Made by a program: the position numbers and the translations under genes. From Usnea hakonensis (taxonomy: Eukaryota > Ascomycota > Lecanoromycetes > Lecanorales > Parmeliaceae), in assembly GCA_013423325.1 (NCBI GenBank), contig BLJB01000271.1, positions 126,820 through 190,819 on the forward strand: a stretch of 64,000 nucleotides of DNA. Direction: 5' to 3'. The notes beneath the pieces are model-generated. The model made no database searches. It worked only from the letters and a program-made list of their open reading frames with translations, and was not told the origin of the DNA. This document shows, in pieces, positions 9,571-22,181 of the stretch (position 1 is its first letter; each line of letters starts with the position of its first letter).

Positions 9571-12493
9571 CTACATCTCTTGAGCCATCTCATCGATCCT
9601 CTCTCCGCGCATCTGACCTCCTTGCATGCTCATCCCACGCCCAGGAGCGGCTCCCATGCTGCCCACGTTTCCAGCAGGGCCCATGCCGCCAATTTGCTGT
9701 ATGCCAATGTTTGGGTCTATGTTCATGTCCAACGATTCATATTTTGGCTGAATGACATTCTGGACCACGCTGCCTTGTCCCATGTCACTTGGGCCCATGC
9801 CATCTTGCCCAATGTTACCTTGGCCCATATTGGCTTGCCCCATAGCTAATTGAGCCATATTCGCTTGAGCCATGTTTTGACCCAGATCTTGACCCATACT
9901 TGCCTGGCCCATGTTGGTTGGCCCCATTCCCATATTTGCAACAGGCGCTCCCTGCGACACGTTGTTGTCCTGAGGTACCGGGTTCGGTTCTTCCCTCATG
10001 CAAGCCCCCTCCAGCATGTTCGTCCATTTTCCGCTTGTGCCAGCATGACTATGCTTCAGATGTTGGCGGAAGTGATCAGCACGAAAGAATTTCTTGGATT
10101 GATTGCATTCGCCAAACTTATGTACGCTATTGAGATGTACGCCACGTGCTTCCCAGTCCGGAGCTGGCTCGTTGGGAAATTGTTGGCCACAGTAGCCACA
10201 AGTATCATATGCTGGGAGAGAGGTGGACGGCGGTGGGGGCTGAGACTGGGAAGGACTACTGTCGGCCGGTGGCACATTAGTGGAAGGGTAGAACGCGCCG
10301 TCGAACCTGCCATTGAGAGTGGCGCAAGACCAGGAATGTTTCCGGAGATGAAGAGAATTCTGGTGACGCTCGGCTTCGTTCTTATTCTTGAACCGATTGG
10401 AGCAGTACGTGCATGAGTATTGCTTTTCAGATTCGTGTACCCTAGAAGTAAGAGGTAATCATCAGCTACCTGCAGAAAGTATTGGGAACCTGTGCAATAG
10501 CTTACCTTAATTCTTCCAACGTCTCAAATTTTTTGGGCTTTTTGGGACAGCATACACAAATGAAAGATGGCTGTTGCATATTTGGCGGCGCGTTATTCTT
10601 TCGCTGATTTTGAAGGTTCTGTACCTTTTGGTCGAGAGGGGGCGTAGGGTGGTTTTCGAGAGGAGCTTGGGGATATTGTTGTTGGGACCTATTGTTGCGA
10701 GGGCCTTGATTTATCGGAAGGGAGGTGACGTATGGTGAATCTTGACCATTGTGTTGTTGATAGAGGAGCTGTTGCTGTTGTTGTTCGGAGGAAGGTGATA
10801 TGCCAGGCGAGTGCTGGTCAAGGGTTGTGATACTGCTCGCGACGGATAATCCTGCAGAGGACGCGTATGAGTTGTTGCGAGGACCCGCTGAGGATTGTGA
10901 AGAGAAGGAACCTTGATTTTGTGCAAATTGTCGTCCTACTGGGGAGACTCGATGGCTTGGATGTTGTGGTGTTGAGACATTGCGTTGATAAAGGTCGGTG
11001 TTGTTCCCCCCCATCGGGGCAAGTGATGAGTTAGCCTCATGCGCAGGGTCCGGAGGCGGCGACTGAGAAGGCTTGCGCTTCATGCCTGGACGTGAACGCG
11101 ATGTATGAAGTGATGGATTTGAACGTTTGTAGAAGTATGGTAAAGATTCAAGCTTGCTATTTGGTGGTGGACGATCTTCAAGGCGAAGTTTGGAAACTGA
11201 ATCTTCCATGGGGAAGGTAGAATCTGCCGAGTCTGCTTCCCAAATTTTAGTGGGATCATAGCTTTCGCGTTTTAATCGGCTAGGGCGCTCGCTAATGGTA
11301 CTAGCGGTATTATTCAAACTCAATGAATTTGCTGCTGACTCATCATAACTTGAAAGCAGCGAGCCACTCGTTGAACGGCGCGATTTTTGCTGTCGCAGTA
11401 CATTAGTCGAAGAGGGAAATCGCTGTGGATAGTATGCGTGTTGATCAGACTCGTGCGCCGATGACGGTGGACTTCGCCAATCCGTAAAACTATTTGGGTT
11501 GGTGGTCGAGGAATTCAGACCTGGAGAGACTGGTCTTGATTGCGGACTGTCGCCATATCCATACGAAGGTTCTTTCTTAATTGGAGGATCCGAGTATGCA
11601 CTATTCGAATATGAAGAATGTGGGAATGACAAAGATCTCAGCTGGTTTGGATGCCTTCCGCTTTGTTGTTGTTGGTGGAAAGAGAGACTCGAGGTTGGTG
11701 AACTTTCGATACTGCCCAGTGAAGGGTTACGGGGCGGCGTCTTGGGCTTGCCAATCTTGGACAGCAGTTTGTTGTCATACGCCTGTGATGAGTTTTTGAG
11801 GTTTTCCTGTTGTAAATGCCTCTCACCATGCAGTCTGAGTTGATGTGCCCATTAGCTAACGGGTACCTAGACGCAAGACGCTGAACGCCAGGTGACGGAG
11901 AGCAGTGCAAGCAGCAAATGACTGAAAATACACCGTTCAAGTGATGGGCTGCTTGCCTTTTGTGGTGGCACAATGGCTAGGGTAGGTAACCGTAGAAAAC
12001 ATATATATACTGACTGCTGACTCATGGCACTATGTCTCGGTCCGGAGAGACTGTAGTATCCTTCATCCTGATGCCTTGCGAAATCAATTCCCCTGCTCGT
12101 GTCTGCCGGAGATCTAATTGTCGAAGTCGAGCTCTCTCGTCGCTTGAATTCTGGCCGGCCCAATGGCCTGTCTTCCTCTATGGTTCTACCCCAACTCTTT
12201 GGAAAGTTCGACATTGGCTTGGCTGACTCCCGTGCCTTCCCAAAGTCCCCCTCTTCAGGATCGTTTCCCCAAGCCCATCCTGGATCACTGCCAGCAGTGA
12301 TTTCGTCAATATATCTCGGAGGAGGAAGTGGAGGTGGAGCAAGGTCGTGTCTCGTATTAGGAATTGGCAATGGGGCAGGGGCTCGTGAGTATGGCATGGT
12401 TGAAGGCCGACTGGTCGAACGCCTTCGTCCATGATTGGAATTATGGTCATGTATGTGCGTTGAACGAGGCGACGTAGCACGAGTAAAATCCAT
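9571..12493 (-). CDS. C2H2 zinc-finger protein, putative transcription factor
   Basis: Probable three-exon gene: 12493-12011, then an exon ending at 10506, then 10441-9571. The second intron, 10442-10505 (GTAAGC...TAG), is clear. The first is not: GTATAT at 12010 could join to acceptors just before 11806 or 11782, both in frame, giving 884 or 876 aa. The first intron would be about 204-228 nt, long for this locus. A long Ser/Pro/Gln-rich disordered region precedes the fingers. One canonical finger (CX2CX12HX4H, 'CTYCSNRFKNKNEAERH') follows the second intron, then a 'CGYCGQQF...HLNSVH' pair and a 'CNQSKKFF...HLKHSH' unit. The tail repeats a MGQ/NMGQ-type motif many times. It is probably a nuclear DNA-binding regulator; target genes cannot be inferred. 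Confidence 0.72.
9660..9960 (-). repeat. Coding MGQ/MAQ repeat tract in zinc-finger protein tail
   Basis: The C-terminal tail encodes about a dozen imperfect repeats of Met-Gly-Gln or Met-Ala-Gln type, seen on the plus strand as recurring GCCCAT and TTGGCCCAT words. Such low-complexity tracts expand and contract readily. No function is inferred beyond a flexible tail. Confidence 0.7.
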
Positions 12494-15400
12494 AAGGGCG
12501 TAAATTGCCACGCTGAAAATGACGATGCAATCGTAAAGGGTCGTAAGGCGTTGCAAGTCTACGGCCTAATGAGTGTGGCTCCGAAATATTGGTGGCAATG
12601 CAAGCGTTGACTGGAATTGTACAAGTTGAATGGCAAAAAAAAAAAATAGTTGTCCAACCAAATCGCGCGGTAACACCGACCAATGGCAAAACTATGCAGG
12701 ATTAAAATTTGGAAAGATGATTGGCAGCCAGTGAGAAGGCGGAAGTGGTAGGGAGAAGGATAGGGGAGGACTCTGGCATGAGCTGCCTTCCTTGACCTCG
12801 TTGTTTCCAGCAAATGCTAGCACATGTTTGAAGGTTTGAGGTGTGGGTAGAGCTTTGTGATGTCCAAAGCCGAGACCTTGGAGCAACGAAGCGGGGTGGG
12901 GACATCCATCGGTCAAATACCTTGCTTAAGTTCACTTATGGGTCTCGGGGCATCGTCAGCCGTAGTTTCGTAGGGCTGGCTAGAGAGTAAAGGTACGGAG
13001 TACTTCTTTGCCCCCTTCCCCCTTCTTTCTTCCCTTCCTTCTGCAAGAGGGGTCGCTCCGTTTCCTCTTAACTTACTTTTAGATCCAAAAAAAAAAAAAA
13101 AAACTTCCTTCCACGGTTGCACCCATCTTGAGAGTTGAGACTCGGGGTGTGCGCGACTTAGCAGAACCCTATGAGCCTTAAATCGTCAAGCTTCTGCTGT
13201 ACCTAAAAAAGTTTTGAGCCTTCCAAACAAGGGGTATCCCTGGTGGAGCGCTATCACGGAAAGGATCCAAGAGTGGGCTACGGGGTTACGGGACCTTCTC
13301 TGGGATTTGGGAAGCCGCCTTGGGCAGCCCTGAGCCCAGCAGCCCTACAAGGTCGAGAGCTGGACGCTAACGATGGCTCGATGCAACCATAAGGGAATCA
13401 TTAATGCACACCACATGCAGACGAAGGGGCCGTTTGTCGGCAGTGTCTGATTCATGGATCTGCATTTGTGGGCCCAAGTAGGATGGAGCATCACAGTAGA
13501 CCTCTCCGCCATACAAGAGGGATTCTTCGCTCCGCGTGATCTGCGCGAAGATAGAGCACGGACATGACAACATTACGGTAAGCATAAAGGATCACTCACC
13601 TTCAAATATGGGTGAGAAAAACCACTGACTCGTGCCTCTATCGCGGTGCTATTCCTACGCTAGAAGAGAGTAAGTGCGCTTGTATGCACGGTCAGAAATC
13701 TGAGGCTTCCCAAGGACTCGGAGGAGGGCTGGGAGGAAGTCATGACTTGTCCAAGGAAATATGCTGACATCAGTCAGCCTCACTGCCGATATATATTATT
13801 CCCTTTTTATATTTATTTGTACGTGCGCAGAATTGAATGAATGATACATATCTCCGTCAGCCTCTCGTAACATACCCGTACCTTAACGATAGGCCGAAGG
13901 TTACCCGAAGGCGCAGTTTACTTTGGGGTAAAGTGCCTTAAAGTAGGTGGGGTCGAGGGGTCTCGACGAAGACAGAGGATTCTAGTTTCTTGCGCGGAGG
14001 AGACTGCTCCTAGTTAGGGTAGTATCCCGCACGTGCATAAGTATGCTCTAGCGCCGTTTTTTATTTTTTAGAAAGAGGGTCCGATCTTGCCAAGTTGCGA
14101 GCAGGGTCGTTACTTATCCTTGAGCTGCAGTACTTATCAATTTATCGTACGGAGTACTGGACTGCTTTACCGAGTACCTGATCCTGATCCTGATCCTGAT
14201 CCAACCCCTCCATAAAGAAACACTGGGGGTCGGTGAAGAATCCTCCTGAACCCGTTCGCGGACCATCATGACACTGTCAGAAATCCTGACATTACTCCGA
14301 ATGTCATGGAATTTTCTAGAACTTCCTTCCAAACCAAATTCCTCAAGAACCTACAACAACAAAGACTAGAGGAGAAGTGGAGATGAGAGTAAAAATCAAA
14401 CATGTGTGGTTATGGCAGATGTGGTCCGCAACTTCCGCCTACAGTGTCCAGAATGTCTCGGTTGATTGACTGTTTGTAGAAGGTGTGCAAGGTGTACAAG
14501 GTGACTAGTGGAGTAGAGGAGAACCGAAGGATCTTTTGGGACGAAATGACAGTGCTTCTCTAGGACTCACAACTTCGTAGAACTCCCTCCGGAATCGAGG
14601 AACGCCGCTGGTCACGATTTTGCAAACACCATTTTAATCCAAGATTCCAGTATGGCCCCTGAGAAGCAGAGACGACGTTGTCGTGGTTTCTGCGACAGGT
14701 GTAGAACGATTTCTTGCCATGTGAACTTCGTCTTTGTCCTCTCAACCATGCATGATGTGGTGTCACTACGCAGGACCCGCTAGGATCGTGATGTGCTGGT
14801 TCATGCGAGGCAAAAAGCGCATGGAAGGAAGGATGATGCAGATTCTGGTGCTCCATTGACCAATCGCTCCGACAGTGATCTACGAGTCAAGAAGCCAACC
14901 GAAGGTGGTTCGACGAGTTCGCCTTGCCATTTAGGATATGAACATATTAATTATCGTGTATTATCCCGGACTTCCTAGATGAGATGGCAATTGGCAAGGA
15001 GAGATAATTTTCCATTGAAAAGGCCATGGACCAACATCCGCTTGACTATCCTGAATTATGAGTGGCTGGAGTAATCCAGCCTCGCAATTTGCCACCAGCC
15101 CTACCGAAATCAAGCACTGAGTTGAAGAAGGACGATGTAATGAGAGAATCGCAAGGCTCAATTCGCCAATTGGACCATTGTCCAGACGCAGACATGGGGG
15201 AAGCGAAAGGCATTGAACACGTTTCATGCTGCTCGTAAGGCGCTGCCATGCCTTGGCCTGGTCCTACCAATCGAGTGATTGGTCATTGGAAAAAAACCCT
15301 GAACAGCTCCCAACAAGAAGCAAATGTCATATGGGAAAACACCAAGAAACACCTGACTACGTATATAGCGAATTGAGGAACGATTTAATGGAATGTTTTG

Positions 15401-15756
15401 ATTGAGGTGCCACCAGTGCAGAGCGGGGTAAGAAGGATCAAGTAGTGGTACCTGAACGCCCCACTGTACCTTATAATTTGAAGATAGCTGAGGAATCGAT
15501 GCCTTATAAATGCTTACTTATTTAGTGTCAATCGGTGTTGGAGTTCGAGATGTGATGATCAGCAAAGTAGGTACTCGAGTAATCGAGTAGGTGAAAACAA
15601 TTGACCATCACTTGGGTCTGGGCCAGGAAAAAGGAAAAAGGAAAAAGGAATCAATTCTCAAAACTGAACAACTCCATGCACCATAAATGCACTACAGTGC
15701 CCTAAAAACCATAGCCCCCAGCACTCTCCATTCGCCCACACCACACTACACCACCA
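12494..15756. other. 3.3-kb stretch without recognisable genes
   Basis: Between the divergent zinc-finger and YVH1 genes I see no frame with protein-like character on either strand. It holds T/C-rich tracts near 13010-13105, TACGGAGTA copies at 12994-13002 and 14148-14156, a CTGATC tandem array at 14178-14202 and a GGAAAAA triple repeat near 15626-15648. It could be a long regulatory region for the zinc-finger gene, a non-coding RNA locus or eroded transposon sequence. Sequence alone does not separate these. Confidence 0.4.
14178..14202. repeat. CTGATC tandem repeat, four copies
   Basis: Four uninterrupted hexamer copies followed by CAACC. It is a simple microsatellite in non-coding DNA. Confidence 0.85.
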
Positions 15757-17532
15757 ATGTCCTTGGACCGCATCCCCGGAGACGCAAATCTCTACATCGG
15801 AGGGTAAATAGATACCCTACCTCTACCTACCTGCCCCAAATACAGATAGATACATCCGAGGCTAACACCTGAACAATTTACAGACTGTTCTCCTTGCGGC
15901 GCAAAGACGCCCTGCGCAAGGCCAATATCACACATGTAATATCCGTGCTGAGGCTCCCCCTTAATGAGAAAGACCTCTTTGTCAACTTCAAGCATCTCGT
16001 TGTCGATGTCGATGACGTGGACGACGAGAATATAATCGAGCATTTTCCCACCAGCAATGTCTTCATTCGAGAAGGCCTTGAAGGGGGAGGAGGGGTACTG
16101 GTTCATTGGTAGGTCAAAGAATTTTTGTTAATTGATGCCGTACATTTCTTTCCCTGCGAGCGTTTGCAAATGATTGCAAGAAAGAAAGAGAAAAAAAAAA
16201 TTCGTACTCCGTGTGTGTGTGTGGGAGCATCCCGCCAGAAGCGTGTGTTGGTCTTTTTCGGCCAGTCCGATGCCTCCCTGCTCTCCCAACGTTGCTCATC
16301 TCCGTAGTCCATGGTCGTCGTTCTCGAAAAGGGTCTGTCGCCGTCCTCCGATCAGAAAGAAAGTGTTCGGAGAGCTTCACATACGGCGCCTTTACAGAGG
16401 CATGTATCGAGGACGCGTGGAATGGGGCAAAAAAAAAAGAGAACTGTTGGAAATCGGCGATGGACATGCCCATTTCACTGCTGGATACTGCCCTTGGGAA
16501 GAGTCCTTTGTCGCTATCGCCTGTATGGACAGACGAGAGATCTGAAGCTGTCTTGTCTTTTCGTACCTCTGAGGAAGCGTCCTCTCCATCAGAAATGATG
16601 TAGCACCACCAACGTAGTCGCTCAAGCAATCAATCCCATGTTATCATTCCTTTCCACCCAGCGGGATCCATCCTATCTTTACCATCTCGACGCTTCACCC
16701 TCGCTCCTTCCGTCTCTTCTTTGCGTATGAACTAGATGCTTCTCCATCCCTTCTCATCATATCCCCTCTTCCCAAAGCGAACACACCAACCCATCCAAAC
16801 AGTCACTAACATCCCCCCCCCTCCAGCGCCATGGGCAAATCCCGCTCCACAACCATCCTAATCGCCCACCTCCTCTCCACCAACCCGACCCTCACCCCCC
16901 ACTCCGCCCTCGACCTCATACGGCAATCCCGTCCCTTCGCAGAGCCCAACCATGGCTTCATGCACCAACTCTCCCTCTACCACGACATGAGATGTCCCTC
17001 CACGCCAGAAGCCCTCGACAACCACCCTCTCTACCAGCGCTGGCTGTACCGCCGGACCATCGAAGCGAGCGTAGCCGCCGGCGTCGCGCCCGCAGTCCAC
17101 GAGCTCCGTTTCGGCGACGAGGGCACCGCGACGCGCATGAATCTCGCTGCCGAGGAAGAAACAGAAGATGATGTCCCCGCTCATTCTCCAGCACCAACAT
17201 TATCGTACCGCTGCCGGCGCTGCCGCACCCCGCTCGCCACGTCCGCTTATCTGGTTCCTCATCACCCCACGGGACAGACAACAGCCCAGCTCTGTGCGCA
17301 TCTCCACCTCACGCCTCTTTCGTGGATGAGGCCGGAGCTCGAGCTGGGGAAGCTGGAGGGGAGGCTGGAGTGTCCGAATCGGAAGTGCGGACAGAGTGTG
17401 GGGAGGTATGCGTGGCAGGGGATGAAGTGCAGTTGTGGGGAGTGGGTGGTGCCGGGGGTGACGCTGGGGAGGGGGAGGGTCGATGAGATTAAGGAGAGGC
17501 CGGGGGTGCGGGGTGGAGGGGGGAAGATTTAG
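15757..17532 (+). CDS. YVH1: YVH1-type dual-specificity protein phosphatase
   Basis: Three exons: 15757-15803, 15884-16108 and 16827-17532, giving 325 aa. Yvh1/DUSP12 is a dual-specificity phosphatase that also acts in 60S ribosome maturation, releasing Mrt4 from pre-60S particles. The N-terminus 'RIPGDANLYIGG' and 'NITHVISVLR' are typical of the fold. The general-acid region is the acidic 'VVDVDDVDDENIIEHF'. Joining exons 2 and 3 recreates the signature H-C-A-M-G-K-S-R-S (HCxxGxxR). The C-terminal zinc domain shows 'CRRCRTPL' and 'CPNRKCGQSVGRYAW...CSCGEWVVPG'. The second intron (16109-16826) is 718 nt and splits the catalytic Cys codon, which is very unusual for this locus. Length fits the family. 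Confidence 0.9.
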
Positions 17533-19469
17533 GGAGTTGGCGTGGGGCGTTTGGTGTAGATGACTTGGTTGGACTGGATGTGGGTGGAGTGAAGTGTGTT
17601 AGATGGAGTGGTTGATTAATAATGAAGTATTGATAATTACGGTGTTCGTTTACATTCCACCTTCAACGTTGGGGGCGCGCTGTTTTGGAAAATGCCACAG
17701 CAGCTACAATCTTTGAGCACGCTAAGGGCTACATTGAGCAAGTGCTCACGGTCACAATGTGTCTATGGCTCCAAACGTGATTTGGGGAGCAAGCTTACGT
17801 TCTAGATGGCGCTAACAGGGGTTCTAGTCAATGCCAGTTGATCTCGATCAAGGTGAAAGTGACCAGCTTCCTCCGTACCAGAACCAGGTCTTGCAACGTC
17901 CTAGCCATGAGCCGCTTATTATGTAAGGTAAGTGGGCCAGCAGTCGTTGATCCCCCGGCGTTGCAATGACGCTCCCGCCACGTCAAAAGGACCGGGGAAG
18001 GGAGAGAAAGGGAGCTACAAGCAACGGTGAGTCCCGGCTATCTTGCCAACTGCCGTGGGGGGGAAAGTGCATGGCACAAGAGGTAGCTGAGGCGGTAGCC
18101 TATTGCTGCATTCCCACTTGAGCTCCTGGTCCGAGGGCCACCGAATTGTTCCAGATGCGGACGGTATAAGGCTGATCCGGTAATTGGACCCACTCTACTG
18201 ACCTTGGAGATGACCACCAATCGTCACACGGCTGTTAATAATATCGGTGCCTTGTGCCAAAGCGAAGTTGGGTCTCAGGTATCTGTGAGCGTCAAGTAAG
18301 GGTACAGGTAATGATCATCAAGCTTGGTTGAGACCAGTTGCTGAGGAAAGCTATTGCGACGCCTTGACAGTCTTCCTAGCGTTTGGAATATTGGATTTGG
18401 GCTTGAACGCTGAATGTTGATGAATGCAGCATACTGCACAAGGGTAAAACTAGGTCTCATGGGATGTTATGGGGAACGTTGAAGTCGCCGCTGCACAATG
18501 ACGACGACGATAAACAGATGCACACCGCCATCCCGAGCATCTGATCGACATAAACACACGTGTTGTGTCGTGGCGGTCAAAAGGAAGCATGTACGTATAT
18601 CAAGTGCGAGATGAGGCAAACCAAAACTCGCCATCTGATTGGTTGTCGGGTGGCAAAAAAATTCCAATTTTTTTCATAACGCCTTTCTTGAATCTTGGCC
18701 ACATAAATACGGGCCGACCATTTCTTGGCAGAGACACGTTAGTGATGACCTGCAACTCAATGTAACCATACTCTAGCTTTTCATGTCACACAATAGAGTT
18801 GTATGCAATTGTCAATATGTTTCAGCTGAGAAGCAGGGCAATGGCTTGCCTCGGCCGGTCGAATCATGTAAGTAATTGGGTCCCGTCAATACCACCAAAC
18901 CATTGATACAATTTTCGCTTTTAGCCATCTCACACTAACGGAACGGATAGAGACACTTCTCCTGTGCTCTTGACCGCTTCTTGACTTGACACAGGCTGGG
19001 GCGACAATCGACTCTAGGCTCGGTAAGAGCTTCAAGATTTGGCTGGACACGCAGCAACAGAACCACGCCGCATAGCGCATAGACTTGGCCCTGGCTTGTA
19101 CTTTCTAAGTCGAGAGACAAGGCTTCATTGTTGGCCACTCATTTCAGAAAGGCCTTCACACCGCCTGAGGTCCTTTATCTCCACCACCAGATTACCGTTA
19201 CACCTACGTCGGACGCGAGAAGTCGTTTTGAGTCACACGCAACCCTAGTCTTTGGCGTCCTTTGCGGAAATACTCAGACCAAAGCTTTGACTGGCCCAAT
19301 AAACCTTAGCGATGTGCTGGTCTCTCGGAAATATGTCCAGATAACGGAATGGGGGCCGAAAGGGTTACCCCACCCAGACCTTGAATTACGACTGACGGGT
19401 CCATAATATCTTAGTCAATCACGAACGATGGATGGATCAGCGAGATATGAAGGACTGTGCATGAGAGTG
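17533..19469. other. Intergenic stretch of about 1.9 kb
   Basis: This lies between the convergent YVH1 and VFA1 genes. All open frames are short and lack recognisable motifs. No repeat or RNA gene was noticed. Confidence 0.4.
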
Positions 19470-20208
19470 TCATCCAATCTCGTCGGTTGGCACGGACGGA
19501 AATAAGGAAGGGCTCTTGAGACGCTCCCGGTTCCTCTTAGCAAGCTCTGCATTGCGGATACGGTCAAGCCTCTTTTGATAGAAAACCCTGTAGAAGGTCA
19601 GATCAGTATCACAACATGTTGTTCAGCCTCGGTATAGCGGCAGCAAGTAATCATACTTCTGGAGAGCGTAGATCCGAGGGATTTCATCCGCAATTGATGA
19701 TGATTCCTTACTCGCGATTGCTTTGATCTTGGAGTCGAGTTAGCAGTGACTACTCCCAAGTGAATGCCGATATACCTTGGCATCTTTCTCCTTCTCTGCG
19801 TTCTCATCGTCGATGTCACCTTTGCTCTCATTATCTTTTCCCTTATCTTTGCCCATGTCGGCATCTTTATCCTTGCCTTTCTTATCTTTGCTTTTCTTCC
19901 TTTTCATCTTTTCTTCGTATTCCTTCTTAATAAGCTCGATCTCACGATCCATTTCCTCCTTCTTTTGCTTGGCAGCTGCTTCAGCTTCATCAACGACAGG
20001 AGTACAAAAACCACGGTCTTTCAGATGTCCTGGACAGACATAGAAATAGTCCTACTAATTTGTCAATCCAGCCGAAAGAATGATGGGCTGGCAATACCTT
20101 ATTGTCCGGGGTGATTAGGACGCTCGTAGTTGGCTTGTAGCAGATGTCGCAGGGCTTAGCTGATGCTTCTGCAACTCGTCGAAGATGCCAGACATTGACA
20201 AGAGCCAT
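19470..20208 (-). CDS. VFA1: VPS4-associated protein 1 (Vfa1)
   Basis: Four exons on the minus strand: 20208-20098, 20051-19776, 19727-19657 and 19587-19470, giving 191 aa. Introns are 46, 48 and 69 nt. The N-terminal zinc-binding part is visible: 'NVWHLRRVAEASAKPCDICYKPTTSVLI' followed by 'YFYVCPGHLKDRGFC'. A highly charged Lys/Asp/Glu-rich middle follows, probably helical and disordered. The conserved C-terminal helix 'RIYALQKVFYQKRLDRIRNAELAKRNRERL' is the expected MIT-interacting region. In yeast, Vfa1 binds the AAA ATPase Vps4 and stimulates it at endosomes in the ESCRT pathway. The first intron begins with a weak GTATTG donor, but the joint restores the conserved 'PDNKDYFYVCP'. Confidence 0.9.
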
Positions 20209-20583
20209 TGTGAATGTAACCGCATGCGCAAAGTAGAAGTGAATGCCAAACCAACAAGCGAAGTCCTTCTATACAAGAGGTTGGAACGAATCCGAGGCCG
20301 GAGCACTGCGGGAATTTGAAGGCGGAAGCCCTAGCCATTTTGAGCGATGAAGACCTACCTCAAACCGGCAACGACACAAATACTTTTACTGGTACTTTGT
20401 ACTACAAAAACACCCAAGAGACTGCTTGCAGGGAAAGCGAAGTCCTCAACAGCTACAGGAATATCACGCAGAAGATTGCTCAAGTCTAAGACGAAAGACT
20501 CCAAGTCGCTATCCTCGAATATGGCAAGGTACCATCAACAAGAGTGCTAGTATACCACATAAGTCGAATCCCACGGGTCGTCT
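20209..20583. other. Short intergenic region upstream of VFA1
   Basis: About 375 bp between VFA1's start and the 3' end of the next minus-strand gene. No feature was seen. It presumably holds the VFA1 promoter. Confidence 0.4.
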
Positions 20584-22181
20584 TTACTCAGTAACCCTTA
20601 CACACTTCCTACTGTCGTTCCCCGATGTACTCCGTCCAGCCTCCAGCCCCTCAGTGCTAGCCCTTACGCTCTCGGCTCTCCTTCGCGCATCGATCCAAAT
20701 CATAAACTCCGAATACGTCGCAGGCATAACGCGGATCTCCCTCTCTACCGTAAATGTATAATTAAATTGACCTGTTGGTTTGGTTTCTCCGTGCTCGATA
20801 TTTCTCACTTTGCTGTCTACGCGAATTTGCACTCTTGTATACTTCTCTCCGTGACTCTCTGTCGTATCTTCAACGCCATCACCGGTACGAGTTGTCGTCA
20901 CAAGGGGCGGTTCTGTATACGCGACAGTCGCCGTCAAGTAGAGCACGCTGCCAACTGGCACCGGGTTCTCAAAAGTACTGGGATCTAAACTGACAAAAGT
21001 TGGCCGCGAATGTGAGCAGGCAGCCGCGCAGCAGAAAGCGAGCTCGAAGGTCTGCTTGAGTAGGAAGCCTCCGAATATCATGAAGTTGTGCCGGTTGCGG
21101 TATTGTGGTTGCATTATTTGCGAGGATTGCTGACGGGTTTTTTCCATGTAGATCACATTGTCGGGTTTCCTGGTAGAAATATTGGGGTCTACATTCACAT
21201 ATTAGGATTGGCGCAGCAAGCGTGGCAAAACTGTTGATAATGACACTTGCCATGATATTCTAGCTGTTTGAGCCACAGAGCATGAATTATTTCACTTTCT
21301 TCATCATTGGGTGCCTGTTTACGCAACGTCTTTTTGGCGAGGGCTTTCTTTTCGGTTGAATGCTTCTCACCCAAGGCAAACAGCCGCTTTTCTTCTTCTG
21401 TTTCCAATTTTATAGGATTTATAGCCACAGGCTTCTTAGTAGACGGGTCTAAGGACACCATGGTGAACGCACAGGTCATCAAGACGTCTTCTTTGTCAAT
21501 TGTAGCCCCTTTCACTGGAGCTTTAGCGACTTGCAGAGAGATCTCCATGCTACTTCTTCCTGTTGCATAAGTTACCTGACCTGATAGTTCAAGATCGCAT
21601 AGCTCTCTCAACGGGTGATTTATGGTAATTCTATCGACAGCAGCTGTAACGGTCGTTACGGATTCTCCGGTATGCTTATATGCAATGACCCCAGAGAGAG
21701 CATCGAGATCCATAAATATTGTTCCGAGTCTTGGATTGTCTTAGTATGAGAGGCCCATTCCGAGGCCGATTCAAGCACACCTGATATGGCCGTTTGCGTT
21801 GAGGTAATTGTCTAGTAGCCAGGGATCTTGGGCGAGTGGTATAACCTAGTCTGAATCAGTCAGCTAGTCAGATATTTAGGTGTGCAGGATTGCTCGTACG
21901 ACTCGATGGAAGCTATCTGACATCCTCTTGGGAGCGAGATCGCGGTCTGATGGGGTCGCGGGTGTGCTTGATTTTTTTGTTGGATCGAAGCCCTCCTCTC
22001 TTTGCATTCTGAGAGCCTCAACCCATGGCGTTCTGACACGCATGTTTGTCAAGTCTTTGAATACTCCATCGGTGCTGCGAGCTGGGGTGCCGTGGAAGCC
22101 GCGGAGTGCTGGATGACACATGGGAGCGAGAGGCGACGGTGCCCTACACAAAGATCGTAAAGAATGAGAAAGCGGCATGGC
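20584..22181 (-). CDS. Mitochondrial-type acyl-CoA thioesterase with two hotdog domains (ACOT9-like)
   Basis: Four exons on the minus strand: 22181-21900, 21845-21781, 21729-21251 and 21188-20584, giving 476 aa. The N-terminus is Arg/Ser-rich and non-acidic ('MPLSHSLRSLCRAP'), consistent with a mitochondrial presequence. The first hotdog domain includes 'LLDNYLNANGHIRLGTIFMDLDALSGVIAY' and the second 'RNRHNFMIFGGFLLKQTFELAFCCAAA'. Members of this family hydrolyse acyl-CoA to free acid and CoA. The third intron, 21189-21250, starts with GC rather than GT (CATG|GCAAGT). A GT donor two bases later gives the wrong frame, while the GC donor restores a continuous family-like sequence. An upstream TTG codon is open but is not a likely start. 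Confidence 0.85.

Noticed and set aside
16114..16629. 171-codon open frame antisense within the long YVH1 intron
   Set aside because: It starts at TTG, not ATG, and is low complexity in places. Overlapping open frames on both strands suggest a composition effect.
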